DNA from: Gammaproteobacteria bacterium
Lineage (GTDB): Bacteria; Pseudomonadota; Gammaproteobacteria; Xanthomonadales; SZUA-36
Direction: 5' to 3'
Assembly: GCA_030428105.1 (NCBI GenBank)
Contig: JAUIBE010000020.1
Location: forward strand, 1 to 45,540
DNA length: 45,540 nt
The translations under genes were made by a program, and so were the position numbers. Shown here piece by piece: positions 7,004-15,025 of the stretch (positions within the stretch are counted from its first letter, which is position 1; every line of letters starts with the position of its first letter). Below the pieces are notes generated by a model. The model was not told where the DNA came from, ran no database searches, and saw only the letters and a program-made list of their open reading frames with translations.

Positions 7004-7423
7004 ATGCATTCCACTCAAGAGGCCCAACTGGTTCTGGGCATGGTCAATCTCAACAGCAAGATTCATAGAAAGCTTGCCAGCGCACTTTCCGCGCATGGTC
7101 TTGGCGTATCCGAGTTCCTGGTGTTGCTACAACTTAAGCTCGCCCCAAACGAAACGCTGCGAAGGGTTGATCTGGCACAAAAGGTTGGGTTGACCGCTTC
7201 TGGCGTCACCCGTTTGCTCAACCCAATGGAGAAAATTGGGCTGGTTGAAAAGACCGCCAGTTCACGTGATGCCAGGGTCAGCCTGGTGGCCTTGTCCAAA
7301 TCGGGAAAGCGCGTGCTGAACGAAGTAGATGCGGCGGTTAACGATGCGGCCCAGTCACTGCTTGCGCCGCTGGATGCTCGGCAGAAAGAACAGTTGGGCA
7401 GCCTGGTCGCAGCATTTGCCTAG
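7004..7423 (+). CDS. MarR-family transcriptional regulator
   Basis: The 139-residue protein has N- and C-terminal dimerisation helices flanking a winged helix. The recognition helix lies in LAQKVGLTASGVTRLLNPME and the wing in SSRDARVSLVALS, with the conserved D-R pair of the family. MarR proteins are homodimers released from DNA by small ligands. ATG 7004 has AAGGAG at 6992-6997. It sits downstream of the alcohol dehydrogenase and upstream of a small membrane protein; targets may include itself and these neighbours. The palindrome at 6943 is its likely operator. Confidence 0.92.
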   Translation: MHSTQEAQLVLGMVNLNSKIHRKLASALSAHGLGVSEFLVLLQLKLAPNETLRRVDLAQKVGLTASGVTRLLNPMEKIGLVEKTASSRDARVSLVALSKSGKRVLNEVDAAVNDAAQSLLAPLDARQKEQLGSLVAAFA

Positions 7424-7473
7424 GCAGTATGCGCCGCGCCCATGCTTGCTTGTCATCGCCCCAGGGGGTTTGA

Positions 7474-7734
7474 ATGAATAGACTGGTCATGGTTTTGGTG
7501 CGCGGCGCACTGATCGGAGTGGTGATTGCCGGATTGGTTTCGGCAATAGCCACCGCGCTCGATTGGCATGCAAACCCGGCGGGTATATTTCATGGCAGCG
7601 CGGGTACCGATTGGGGCGTGGTGCTGGAGACTTTTGTAAGCTGGTTGTGGCCTTTGCTGTTGCTTCTCGCGCCGGTTTCAGTGGTGGTTATGTTTTGCTT
7701 GGACCGGCGCAAGACGCGGGCGACTAAAACGTAA
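7474..7734 (+). CDS. Small two-helix membrane protein, function unknown
   Basis: The 86-residue product has two hydrophobic segments (about 7-27 and 50-75) and a basic C-terminal tail (DRRKTRATKT), predicting both ends in the cytoplasm. AGGGGG at about 7463-7468 precedes ATG 7474. It follows the MarR gene by 50 bp with no terminator between, so it may share that promoter and be a MarR target. No family is recognised. Confidence 0.6.
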   Translation: MNRLVMVLVRGALIGVVIAGLVSAIATALDWHANPAGIFHGSAGTDWGVVLETFVSWLWPLLLLLAPVSVVVMFCLDRRKTRATKT

Positions 7735-7836
7735 GAAGCCAGGCTGGAGGGTGCGGTCCGCATCGTTGCAGCTTGTGCCGTGCTAAATGCAAAGGGTTGG
7801 CGGGAGAACAATTTGTCTGGCCGAGGGAGACTTATC

Positions 7837-8049
7837 ATGCGCTGTTTGCTGCTTGTGCTGCCGCTGTTCCTGTCTGCCTGCGTCACCAACGAGTATTTTC
7901 GACCACACGTTTCCTGGTCGGACTCAAGATCGTTTGGTTCGATGTGCGAAACCAACAAGCCTGGATGCCATCAGGTTCTCAAAAACCACCGGAACATCGG
8001 TGTGCATGTAGCGCGCCTGGCCACACTTGCCGAACCCGAAATATCGTGA
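7837..8049 (+). CDS. Small lipoprotein, function unknown
   Basis: The 70-residue precursor reads MRCLLLVLPLFLSACVTN, with lipobox LSAC and lipidation at Cys15. The mature 56 residues contain two further cysteines (SMCETNKPGCHQ) that could form a disulfide. GAGGGAGA at 7823-7830 is a good ribosome-binding site for ATG 7837; the frame upstream of it lacks a signal sequence. It lies 19 bp before the next membrane protein gene. I do not recognise a family. Confidence 0.65.
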   Translation: MRCLLLVLPLFLSACVTNEYFRPHVSWSDSRSFGSMCETNKPGCHQVLKNHRNIGVHVARLATLAEPEIS

Positions 8050-8068
8050 TGCCTTTGAGGATCAGCAA

Positions 8069-8461
8069 ATGACACAAGAACGAAAGCGACCTGTCGGCAT
8101 GGTGATCCTCGGCCTCTTGCTGGGTTGGCTTTCCATCGCTGGTGTGGCGAATGCGCTGGTAATTTTTTCCAGTGAGATGCCGCCGCTAGGTACCGGCTTT
8201 GGCATTTTGGCGCTGGTTTACGCGGCAACGGCGATGGCGGCCTGCATTGGGCTGCTTGCCATGAAGCCCTGGGGCTTGAAAGCCCTTCATTCGTGGATGC
8301 TGGTTTGCCTTGTTCTTTTCGTGACGTTTGCGCTGCAGTTCGAGGACTTCATTCTTGGCGGAGTGATGGGACTGCTGGGCTTCGGGGTTTTTGTCGGCCT
8401 GCTGTTCATGGGGATGCACCGCTACGTTAGCGCCAGGCTTGCGACTGAATCCCAGGCGTGA
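8069..8461 (+). CDS. Four-helix membrane protein, function unknown
   Basis: The 130-residue protein has four predicted membrane helices (about 9-29, 42-66, 72-95 and 97-116), short loops and a basic, soluble start (MTQERKRP). ATG 8069 follows a GAGG about 9 bp upstream; earlier codons overlap the lipoprotein gene. The hydrophobic profile resembles many uncharacterised inner-membrane proteins. It is probably co-transcribed with the lipoprotein upstream. Confidence 0.65.
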   Translation: MTQERKRPVGMVILGLLLGWLSIAGVANALVIFSSEMPPLGTGFGILALVYAATAMAACIGLLAMKPWGLKALHSWMLVCLVLFVTFALQFEDFILGGVMGLLGFGVFVGLLFMGMHRYVSARLATESQA

Positions 8462-8531
8462 TGGACTTTGCCGGCTCCATCTTAGTAAACGTGGGGCTCA
8501 ATGCATGAAACTAGTTATAAAAGGAGAACAG

Positions 8532-8996
8532 ATGCGCCCGACCAGATTCCTGCTATTGGCTTTCGTTTTGATTGCAACACCCCTGGTCCACGCCCAGGAA
8601 TTCGACCCGGACGAGTTTGCTGCTGCCTACTTCGAAGCCTGGGTCGCCACCCAAAGCCCCGAGGCCACAGAAGAAGACGTGGAGCACTACCTGTCTTTCC
8701 TGGCAGAGGACGTGGGCCACCAGCACTTGCCTTATGACCCCGATGCCACGCGCCACCCAACAGGCAAGCAGGAGATGCGCGAAGGGATGACTTACTACCT
8801 GGGCGCCCACACCGAGTACCAGGGAACGCTGCTCGACCATATGTACGGCCACGATGTCGTTATCATCAAGTACGAGAGCGCTTCCAAAGGCGTTCACCCG
8901 CAAACCGGGCAGGAGATGGTGCAGCAATTTGTGACCGTGGAAGTGCTGGAGCTGGAAGACGGAAAGGTTTCAGTGGTTCGCAAGTACAGTGACTAG
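8532..8996 (+). CDS. Secreted SnoaL/NTF2-like protein
   Basis: The 154-residue precursor has a cleavable signal peptide (cleavage expected after LVHA, residue 21). The mature part is a cone-shaped NTF2-like fold: helical start EFAAAYFEAWVATQS, HYLSFLAEDVGHQHLPY, and C-terminal strands FVTVEVLELEDGKVSVVRKYSD. Such folds serve as cyclases, isomerases or binding proteins; the substrate here is unknown. ATG 8532 has AAGGAG at 8521-8526; the upstream part of the longer frame has no signal. A second NTF2-like gene without a signal follows directly. Confidence 0.8.
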   Translation: MRPTRFLLLAFVLIATPLVHAQEFDPDEFAAAYFEAWVATQSPEATEEDVEHYLSFLAEDVGHQHLPYDPDATRHPTGKQEMREGMTYYLGAHTEYQGTLLDHMYGHDVVIIKYESASKGVHPQTGQEMVQQFVTVEVLELEDGKVSVVRKYSD

Positions 8997-9045
8997 TCAT
9001 CCTCGCGGTTGTTAAACGTCGTTTGAGCAGGAGATTTTGGTTGGC

Positions 9046-9471
9046 GTGAATACTGAAGCCGGTAACCTGGAACACATCCGTCGATACCTGCGTGCCCTTG
9101 AAGCTGGCGAGGTTGGCGATCGCCTGGCGCCCTTTTTTACCGAGAATGCGATGCAGGTGGAGTTCCCAAACCGCCTCAACCCAAGCGGCCAGGAAAGCGA
9201 CCTTTCGCATATCCTCGAAAGGTCGATTCAAGGCGAAGGAATGCTCTCATCACAACGCTACCAGGTGCGCACTGAGATAGCGCAAGGTAACCGGGTTGCC
9301 GTGGAAGCCAACTGGGTCGGTGTGCTGGCCATACCGCTGGGCGGCCTGCCAGCCGGTTTTGAAATGAAAGCGCATTTCGCCATGTTCTTCGAAATGGACC
9401 AGGGGCGAATAGCCAGTCAGCACAACTATGACTGTTTTGAGCCGTGGCCCGTAAGCGCAGATGACAGCTAG
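9046..9471 (+). CDS. SnoaL/NTF2-like cytoplasmic protein
   Basis: The product of about 141 residues is one NTF2-like domain: IRRYLRALEAGEVGDRLAPF, then FPNRLNPSG, VAVEANWVG, MKAHFAMFFEMDQGRIASQ and NYDCFEPW. This is the common polyketide-cyclase-like or ketosteroid-isomerase-like layout. No signal peptide is present, unlike the gene before it. The start is uncertain: AGGAG (9029-9033) lies between TTG 9037 (too close) and GTG 9046 (slightly far), and I chose GTG. Its last 11 bases overlap the antiporter start, indicating coupling. Confidence 0.78.
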   Translation: MNTEAGNLEHIRRYLRALEAGEVGDRLAPFFTENAMQVEFPNRLNPSGQESDLSHILERSIQGEGMLSSQRYQVRTEIAQGNRVAVEANWVGVLAIPLGGLPAGFEMKAHFAMFFEMDQGRIASQHNYDCFEPWPVSADDS

Positions 9472-10426
9472 CGTACTTTACCTGCTACTTGGCATCGGCT
9501 TGCTCGCAGCCGGTGGCGAGGCGCTGATTCGAGGGGCGCTCGGGGCGGCAAAACGCCTGGGGGTTTCTCCACTGCTTTCCGGGCTGTTGATTGTCGGCTT
9601 TGGCACTTCGGTGCCGGAGATGGTGGTTTCCATCGATGCGGCGCTGGAGGGGCGGCCGGACATCGCCATTGGCAACGTGGTGGGCAGCAACATCGCAAAC
9701 GTCTTGCTGATTTTGGGTTTGTGCGCCCTCATCACCCCACTTGCTGTTTCCGCCATGGCGCTGCGGCGTGATGCCGTCACCGTTATTGGCGCCAGCGTGT
9801 TGTTTATCGTGCTCGCGGCCAGCAACGGCATTTCGCATCTCGACGCCGTGATTCTGCTGGCGGGCCTCGCCGGCTACCTTACCTGGGCCTATGTCAGCGA
9901 GAAATCGAACGGCGCTCTATCCGCGGAAATGCACAAGGCCGAAGCCGATGAAGTGAGCCATGTGCCGCAAACTGCGCTACTTTCTGCCGTGCTGGTAATC
10001 CTTGGCCTGGCTGTTCTGATTGCGGGTTCCAGGGTGTTGCTCAAGGGCGCGGTTGGGTTGGCACAGGGCATGGGGGTGTCCGAGGCGGTGATTGGCCTCA
10101 CCCTGGTTGCGGTTGGCACCTCACTGCCGGAACTCACTATCTCCGTGATTGCCGCAGTCAGGCGCCATGCCGATGTGGCTGTTGGCAACGTGCTGGGCAG
10201 TAATATCTTTAACCTGCTGGGAATCCTGGGCGTCTCCGCCCTGGTACAGCCCCTTGAAGTGGGCGGAAGAATTCTGAGCTTTGACCAATGGGTGATGCTG
10301 GCGGTAGCCGTTCTGCTCATGGTGTTCCTGTTCACCGGCAAGCGCGTTACGCGGGCCGAAGGGGGTGTGTTGTTTGCCGGCTACCTTGCCTACATCCTGG
10401 CCAGTTTTGGCGTTGGGTTTGCTTGA
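9461..10426 (+). CDS. Na+/Ca2+ (CaCA family) antiporter
   Basis: The 321-residue, roughly ten-helix protein contains both inverted alpha repeats of the CaCA superfamily: GFGTSVPEMVVS with GNVVGSNIANVLLILG in the first half, and AVGTSLPELTIS with GNVLGSNIFNLLGILG in the second. The two acidic residues in the PE motifs form the Ca2+ site. It exchanges calcium for sodium or protons across the inner membrane; the YrbG type is the closest in length. ATG 9461 overlaps the end of the NTF2-like gene. A soluble loop near residues 148-170 separates the halves. Confidence 0.92.
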   Translation: MTASVLYLLLGIGLLAAGGEALIRGALGAAKRLGVSPLLSGLLIVGFGTSVPEMVVSIDAALEGRPDIAIGNVVGSNIANVLLILGLCALITPLAVSAMALRRDAVTVIGASVLFIVLAASNGISHLDAVILLAGLAGYLTWAYVSEKSNGALSAEMHKAEADEVSHVPQTALLSAVLVILGLAVLIAGSRVLLKGAVGLAQGMGVSEAVIGLTLVAVGTSLPELTISVIAAVRRHADVAVGNVLGSNIFNLLGILGVSALVQPLEVGGRILSFDQWVMLAVAVLLMVFLFTGKRVTRAEGGVLFAGYLAYILASFGVGFA

Positions 10427-10508
10427 TGCCGCGGTTGACGATTCGTGGCCGCGCCCACTTCATCAACAAGCGAATGGGCCAGCGAATCAACCTTGAGGCG
10501 ATAAACAC

Positions 10509-11201
10509 ATGAGGGTTTGCATAGTTGGCGCATCCGGAAAGCTCGGCCGATACATGATCCAGCACTGCCTGGATCGCGGTTACGAAGTGGTGGGGGTTTG
10601 CCGCGAGAAGAGCGTTCCAAAGCTGGATGCGTTCAAAAACAGGATCCGCATAGAGCCCGGTTACACCAATGATCGCGGGGTGATAAAGCGCGCGGTGGAT
10701 GGCTGTGACGGGGTGCTCACCGTGCTTGCGCCCTGGGGGGTGAACGACTACTCCTCGGGTACCGCGCAGGCGGTTATGGATTTCGCCAAACCTGGCGCTC
10801 GCCTTGTGTTTTCCTGCGGTTGGCACATCACCCGGGACGGCAAGGACGTTTACTCCCGCAAATTCTTGCTGTTCGTGAAACTGATTGCCTGGGTCACCCG
10901 GGCACTGCGCCTGGTCGACCTGGATGACCAGGTGGAAGCCTGCCGCAGAATTTTTGCCAGCAACACGCGCTGGACGGTGGTGCGCGGCAGTGACCTTGAA
11001 GAGGGTGAAAGCCAGGGGCTTCCGCTGTGGAGCAGGCATGTGGGCGATCCGGTGTTGGAAAGCAACCTCACCCGGCGCATCGATTTCGCCCTGTTCATGG
11101 TTCACGCGCTTACCGATGATACGTTGGTCCAGGAGGCGCCGGCCATCGTCGGCTGCCAGAGCCCCTCGGCGCTGGAGCACGGCGCTCGGCCTGCCGTTTA
11201 G
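10509..11201 (+). CDS. NAD(P)-binding atypical short-chain dehydrogenase (NmrA-like)
   Basis: The 230-residue Rossmann-fold protein begins RVCIVGASGKLGRYM, a GxxGxxG dinucleotide-binding loop close to the N-terminus. VVGVCRE at the end of the second strand suggests NADP preference. The classical YxxxK catalytic pair is not evident, so it may be an oxidoreductase or a redox-sensing binding protein of the NmrA/HSCARG type. ATG 10509 follows TTGAGGCG about 10 bp upstream. It stands between the antiporter and a small DUF6958-like gene, and no functional link is visible. Confidence 0.82.
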   Translation: MRVCIVGASGKLGRYMIQHCLDRGYEVVGVCREKSVPKLDAFKNRIRIEPGYTNDRGVIKRAVDGCDGVLTVLAPWGVNDYSSGTAQAVMDFAKPGARLVFSCGWHITRDGKDVYSRKFLLFVKLIAWVTRALRLVDLDDQVEACRRIFASNTRWTVVRGSDLEEGESQGLPLWSRHVGDPVLESNLTRRIDFALFMVHALTDDTLVQEAPAIVGCQSPSALEHGARPAV

Positions 11202-11277
11202 GGGTAGAAGCTGGCAAGCGATACGTGGAAGCTATGCTCAAAGTTCTGCAACTCCAACACCCCGTTGAGGAGCATCC

Positions 11278-11577
11278 ATGAGCAAAACCCCGGAAAAAAT
11301 AGCCGTTGAGAACGTCAATGTTCCCGGAAAAACCACCAACGTTAACGCAGCGAAGTACAACGCCATGAAGAAAGCGTTTCTGAAGGTGTTGCCCCGGTCG
11401 AGTCCGGGTCTGGCCCAGAAGGAAATCATGCAGGCCGTAAAGGCGCATCTGCCCGAGGAAGTTTTTCCCGGTGGCGCCACCTCGGGGTGGTGGGCCAAAA
11501 CGGTGCAACTGGACCTTGAGGCCAAGGGCGTGGTCGTCAGAGAGGACTGCAAGCCACTCCGTTGGCATCGTAAATAG
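11278..11577 (+). CDS. DUF6958-like conserved small protein
   Basis: The 99-residue protein carries the block IAVENVNVPGKTTNVNAAKY, then LPRSSPGLAQKEIMQAV and FPGGATSGWWAKTVQLDLEAKGVV ending with PLRWHRK. I recognise this as a widespread uncharacterised family, named DUF6958 to my recollection. The helical middle and WW pattern resemble a winged-helix fold, but no activity is known. TGAGGAG at about 11266-11272 supports ATG 11278. A small hairpin and a strong ribosome-binding site of the next gene follow. Confidence 0.75.
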   Translation: MSKTPEKIAVENVNVPGKTTNVNAAKYNAMKKAFLKVLPRSSPGLAQKEIMQAVKAHLPEEVFPGGATSGWWAKTVQLDLEAKGVVVREDCKPLRWHRK

Positions 11578-11583
11578 TCATCC

Positions 11584-11597
11584 GGGCGATTTCGCCC
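11584..11597 (+). other. Small GC hairpin beside a ribosome-binding site
   Basis: GGGCG and CGCCC with an ATTT loop form a five-pair stem directly before AGGAGGAG (11598-11605), the ribosome-binding site of the next gene. There is no T tract, so it is not a terminator. It may protect the 5' end of, or modulate, the downstream message. Confidence 0.35.
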
Positions 11598-11609
11598 AGG
11601 AGGAGCATT

Positions 11610-12089
11610 ATGCAAGCAACTAAAACCCAACTTGACGCGCGCGTCGTCAGGTTGGAACGCACCGTACGCGGGTTATTGCTGCTGATTGTGGCAGGGCTTG
11701 CCTTCGTGGTTCTTTCTGCTGCTTCTGGGCCAAACGTTCTCTCGGCCGGCGCTTTTCAACTGGTCGATGAAGAGGGTGCTGTTCTCGGCGAATTCGCCAT
11801 CGCGGATGGCTTGCCGGTGCTTCACCTAAAGGACGAAAGCGGGGTCGACCGCGTGTCATTGTTCCACAACTCCGAGGGCAGCGGGCTGTACGTGGCTGAT
11901 GCCGACAGCGTTACCCGAATTGGTGTTGCGCAGTTTGCCCATGGCGGGGGCGGTGTGGCCCTGCACGGTCCGGAATCAAAAGGCGCTGCGGTGCTTTACC
12001 TCAAGGGCGCGGGCAGCCTGCGCTTTTTCGACAGCGAGGGCACGGTGACCAACCAGGTGCTCGCTGAGCCCTCAGGGGATACGCCCTAA
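11610..12089 (+). CDS. Membrane-anchored beta-rich protein, function unknown
   Basis: The 159-residue protein has a short cytoplasmic helix (VVRLERTVRG, coiled-coil-like), one membrane segment (about 21-39) and an extracytoplasmic domain. That domain has regularly spaced strand-turn units, LVDEEGAVLGEFAI, LHLKDESGVDRVSLF, LYVADADSV and LYLKGAGSLRFFDSEG, suggesting a small beta-solenoid or sheet stack. No enzyme motif is seen. AGGAGGAG precedes ATG 11610. Its stop codon interleaves with the stop of the converging gene at 12086. Confidence 0.7.
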   Translation: MQATKTQLDARVVRLERTVRGLLLLIVAGLAFVVLSAASGPNVLSAGAFQLVDEEGAVLGEFAIADGLPVLHLKDESGVDRVSLFHNSEGSGLYVADADSVTRIGVAQFAHGGGGVALHGPESKGAAVLYLKGAGSLRFFDSEGTVTNQVLAEPSGDTP

Positions 12090-12757
12090 GGCCAGAGTGC
12101 GCCCGCAATTGCCGTTGTCAGCAGCATCAGGCCAGCGCCAATCCAGTGCACCTTGTGGATTTTGCCAAAACGCAGCAGGTCGTAGGCCAGGGCTGGCGCC
12201 ATCAGGCAGAGCTGGTACATCTGTGCGAGTGGGACATTGGTCTCGCCTGATGCGTACAGCCACGGCATGCGGAAGAGAGCGGCGTCCAGCAACACCACGG
12301 TGGCCCAGAACTGGGCGCGCTTGTGGGATTCCTTGTCAGTTTTGCGTACCAGCATGGCCCACAGGAAGAAGCCTGCGAACAGGCCGATTCGCCGGCTTTG
12401 GATCACGATGACGGCAGTGCCTTGCGGGCCGTCGGGAAAGTGGCTGAATGCCAGGATGACCATCATCACCACCATGGCGGGCGCCAGCAGCAGTGAAGTC
12501 AGTCCCAGTTTCTGGTGGAGACGGCGCTTTCGCCGGGCAATCAGGCTGGCCTGGGTGAGCAGCAGAACCAGCCACGCTGTCATTACGAAAGCGTGGATAT
12601 GCACCGTGAGCGGGGGCATCGGAAGGGATCCGGCCAGGATGCTGGCGGAGTTGGGGCCGAAGCCGACAATCGCGGTGATCAGGAACAGTGCGGCCAGCGC
12701 GGTGTAGAACCAGCGATCGATAGGCAAGCGGTGATTTTCTGTGCCGGGTGTCTGCAT
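12086..12757 (-). CDS. Multi-helix membrane protein, function unknown
   Basis: The 223-residue product from ATG 12757 has six to seven hydrophobic helices. A conserved-looking segment HIHAFVMTAWLVLLLTQASL followed by RRLHQKLG, with His and Trp in membrane positions, recalls DUF2306-like or heme-carrying small membrane proteins, but I cannot assign it. Earlier in-frame starts (12805, 12802) would overlap the divergent acetyltransferase gene. No clear ribosome-binding site is present. It converges on the beta-rich protein gene with a four-base overlap of stop codons. Confidence 0.72.
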   Translation of the reverse strand: MQTPGTENHRLPIDRWFYTALAALFLITAIVGFGPNSASILAGSLPMPPLTVHIHAFVMTAWLVLLLTQASLIARRKRRLHQKLGLTSLLLAPAMVVMMVILAFSHFPDGPQGTAVIVIQSRRIGLFAGFFLWAMLVRKTDKESHKRAQFWATVVLLDAALFRMPWLYASGETNVPLAQMYQLCLMAPALAYDLLRFGKIHKVHWIGAGLMLLTTAIAGALWP

Positions 12758-12807
12758 AAGCGATTGTTTATTCTGGTTGGGCGCGTATTCGGCTATCTTG
12801 ATCATGC

Positions 12808-13245
12808 ATGAAAACACTGGCGATTAGAAACGCGAGCGAAACGGATATCGAGGCCATTGCCGCATTGCTTGCGGCCTCAAACCTGACCGTTGAGGGTGTG
12901 CGTGCTCACCTGAACTGCTTTGCCGTTGGCTCCGACGAACGGGGCCTGGTGGCGGTGGGTGGCTTCGAGCATTACGGGGCCAACGCCTTGCTGCGCTCGG
13001 TGGCGGTTGACGGTCGTGGGCAGGGCCAGGGCCTGGCGCGGCAAATGTGTGACTTCGTCGAAGCGCTTGCCAGCCAGCGCGGCGTGAAGCACCTGTACCT
13101 GCTAACCGAGACTGCCGAGGGGTTCTTCGCTCACAGGGGTTATCGCACGCTGGCGCGGGAAGAGGCGCCGCCGGATATCCAGAAAACCCAGCAGTTCTCA
13201 TCGCTGTGTCCGCAGTCCGCCACCTTCATGCACCGAGCTGTTTGA
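12808..13245 (+). CDS. arsN2: GNAT acetyltransferase, ArsN2-like
   Basis: The 145-residue GNAT protein has the acetyl-CoA loop GRGQGQGLARQM (an R/QxxGxG/A form), preceded by LLRSVAVDG. Its C-terminal half, YLLTETAEGFFAHRGYRTL followed by SSLCPQSATFM, is the pattern of ArsN2-type N-acetyltransferases, which are linked to resistance to arsenicals such as phosphinothricin-like or trivalent methylated forms. No other arsenic gene lies nearby, so the substrate is unproved. It starts 50 bp from the divergent membrane-protein gene. Confidence 0.82.
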   Translation: MKTLAIRNASETDIEAIAALLAASNLTVEGVRAHLNCFAVGSDERGLVAVGGFEHYGANALLRSVAVDGRGQGQGLARQMCDFVEALASQRGVKHLYLLTETAEGFFAHRGYRTLAREEAPPDIQKTQQFSSLCPQSATFMHRAV

Positions 13246-13276
13246 GCACTTTCTCTAACCCACAGGACCTGCCTCC

Positions 13277-13720
13277 ATGTTCCAACCCCGCCGAACCCTA
13301 AGCAGCCCGGATTGGCTGGATGAAGATGGCGTAAAAATCTACACCATCTCTGCAGACAACAGCGAGGTGGACCAGGGCAAATACCTGCGCCGCCTGCAAG
13401 CGATCAAGCAAATCAGGTCGGTTGACTGGCCCGCCACGCCGGCATTCGTGATTTTTCACGAGGGCGCTAGCTGTCCCTACCTTGTGCTGGCCTGGTGGGG
13501 CAACGACAATGAATTGTTCACTTCGGTTTCCGCGCTGGTGGGTTCGAGCTGGGTGGAAGACCCGGCGCGTTTCTCGTTCTGCCTATGGGACCTTGAAGTG
13601 ATGTGGTTTGAACGCAATGCCTTTGTGGAGCTTGTTTATTGTGAGCGCCCGGACATTGGCGCCTATCGCGCGGCGCGCTTTCAAAGCAGCGGAGATCATC
13701 ATGAAGATTCATTATCTTGA
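13277..13720 (+). CDS. Conserved hypothetical cytoplasmic protein
   Basis: The 147-residue soluble protein has no signal peptide or membrane segment. Recognisable blocks are KIYTISADNSEVDQGKYLRRL, FVIFHEGASCPYLVLAWWGNDNELF and FSFCLWDLEVMWFERNAFV. The long aromatic-rich centre suggests one mixed alpha/beta domain, and I have seen this architecture only in proteins annotated as hypothetical. Its last 20 bases overlap the VOC gene in another frame, so the two are likely co-expressed. Confidence 0.7.
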   Translation: MFQPRRTLSSPDWLDEDGVKIYTISADNSEVDQGKYLRRLQAIKQIRSVDWPATPAFVIFHEGASCPYLVLAWWGNDNELFTSVSALVGSSWVEDPARFSFCLWDLEVMWFERNAFVELVYCERPDIGAYRAARFQSSGDHHEDSLS

Positions 13721-14045
13721 GATTGTTACCCCCGATGTCGATGCAGTGTGCGCCGCCTATGCGGCCGCGAACCAGGTCGAGTTCAGCGCGCCGCAGGAAA
13801 TGCTCGGTGGCGCCAGGACAGCCGCTTTGGCTGATGGCGGCAGCATTGGCGTTCGTGCCCCCATGCATGAATCGGAAGAGCCGGTAACGCGCCCCTACTG
13901 GCTGGTGAAGGATATCGAAGGCGCGGTGGCTGCGGCGGTGGCCGAGGGCGCCGAAGTGGCCCACCCACCGCTGGAAATTCCTGGCCACGGAACGTTTGCC
14001 ATCTATTTCCAGGGCGGCGTTCAGCACGCCTTGTGGCAGCTTTAG
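13701..14045 (+). CDS. VOC (glyoxalase-like) family protein
   Basis: The 114-residue single VOC domain begins MKIHYLEIVTPDVDAVCAAY and ends IPGHGTFAIYFQGGVQHALWQL. The two half-modules are clear, but metal ligands are not all obvious. His4 and the terminal region (GHGTF, QHALW) are candidates. GGAG 6-9 bases upstream supports ATG 13701, even though this start overlaps the preceding gene. It is followed 14 bp later by a cupin gene; both are small beta-barrel metal-binding folds often found together with detoxification genes. Confidence 0.82.
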   Translation: MKIHYLEIVTPDVDAVCAAYAAANQVEFSAPQEMLGGARTAALADGGSIGVRAPMHESEEPVTRPYWLVKDIEGAVAAAVAEGAEVAHPPLEIPGHGTFAIYFQGGVQHALWQL

Positions 14046-14059
14046 CCAGGTAGCCCGGA

Positions 14060-14416
14060 ATGAACCTGCGCGCGGAGGCCGAAAAGCTGGAGAAATACTG
14101 GACGCCCAGGGTCATGGGCCAGATCAACAACCAGTACGTGAAAGTGGCCAAGGTTAAAGGCGAGCTGGCCTGGCACAAGCACGACCACGAGGACGAGATG
14201 TTCCTGGTGCTGAAAGGCCGCTTGCGCATCGAGTTTGAAGGCCGGCCACCGGTTGAATTGGCCGAGGGGGATTTCCACATTGTCCCCAGGGACGTGATGC
14301 ACAACCCGGTGGCCGAGGAAGAATGCCTGATCGCATTGTTCGAGCCGGCCACCACCAAGCACACCGGGGAAGCGGTGATCGATCGCACCGTACCCATCGA
14401 GGAGCAACTGGCGTAG
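14060..14416 (+). CDS. Cupin-domain protein
   Basis: The 118-residue single cupin has motif 1 in GELAWHKHDHEDEMFLVLKG (His41, His43, Glu46 as likely metal ligands) and motif 2 ending PRDVMHNPVA (His81). This gives a complete 3-His/1-Glu metal centre. Small cupins of this type may act as isomerases, dioxygenases or sugar-binding proteins; the substrate is unknown. It lies 3 bp before a thioesterase-like gene, and the run from 13277 to 14968 is probably one transcript. Confidence 0.88.
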   Translation: MNLRAEAEKLEKYWTPRVMGQINNQYVKVAKVKGELAWHKHDHEDEMFLVLKGRLRIEFEGRPPVELAEGDFHIVPRDVMHNPVAEEECLIALFEPATTKHTGEAVIDRTVPIEEQLA

Positions 14417-14419
14417 AAC

Positions 14420-14968
14420 ATGGGCCAAGCCACTGCAGAATTTTCCGGAGAAGCCGACTGGGAGGCGCTTGACCTTCCCACTTCCTATGGGTCCGGCCGC
14501 TCCTTCGTATCCGGCGACCAGGATCCCGATCGCCTGCGCATCCGGTTTTTCATGCCCCCCGAGCGCGACCGCATTGTCGCTCGCGTCTGGTTTGGCCCGG
14601 GCGCCGAGGGCCCACCGGCATACGCACATGGCGGTAGCGTTGCGGCGGTGCTGGATGAGGTGATGGGAACCGCCGGCTGGATTTCCGGCCACCCGGTGGT
14701 GGCCGCCCAAATCACCATCGATTTTCTCCACGGCGTGCCGCTCCAACAGGTGCATTCGGTTGAGGCCTGGGTGGAAAGCGCCGATGGGCGCAAAGTCTGT
14801 GCGGCAAGCCGCCTGCTCGCAGAGGATGGCACTGTCTTGTCCACCGGCAAGGGCCTGTTTATTGAAATGAAACAGGATCGCATTGCCGCGCTTCGTGAGC
14901 TGGGGCACCAGCCTCCCGGCGGCAAGCTGTTTGGAACGCTCAAGAAACGCGAAAACACCACGAATTGA
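14420..14968 (+). CDS. PaaI-type hotdog thioesterase
   Basis: The 182-residue protein contains one hotdog domain. Its diagnostic stretch is AYAHGGSVAAVLDEVMG: the HGG turn and an acidic residue on the long helix form the active site in PaaI/YbgC relatives. FLHGVPLQQVHSVEAWV and LSTGKGLFI complete the sheet. It probably hydrolyses an acyl-CoA. The N-terminal 55 residues are an extra, less conserved region. It follows the cupin gene by 3 bp and precedes the b561 gene by 57 bp. Confidence 0.85.
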   Translation: MGQATAEFSGEADWEALDLPTSYGSGRSFVSGDQDPDRLRIRFFMPPERDRIVARVWFGPGAEGPPAYAHGGSVAAVLDEVMGTAGWISGHPVVAAQITIDFLHGVPLQQVHSVEAWVESADGRKVCAASRLLAEDGTVLSTGKGLFIEMKQDRIAALRELGHQPPGGKLFGTLKKRENTTN

Positions 14969-15025
14969 AAACTTCTGGCTGAATTTCCCGGCCGAAACCC
15001 ACTGAACCACTTGATGAGGTAGCTG

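Noticed and set aside
12808-13245. Arsenic-resistance island around the ArsN2-like gene
   Set aside because: No arsR, arsC, arsB or related gene lies within the window.
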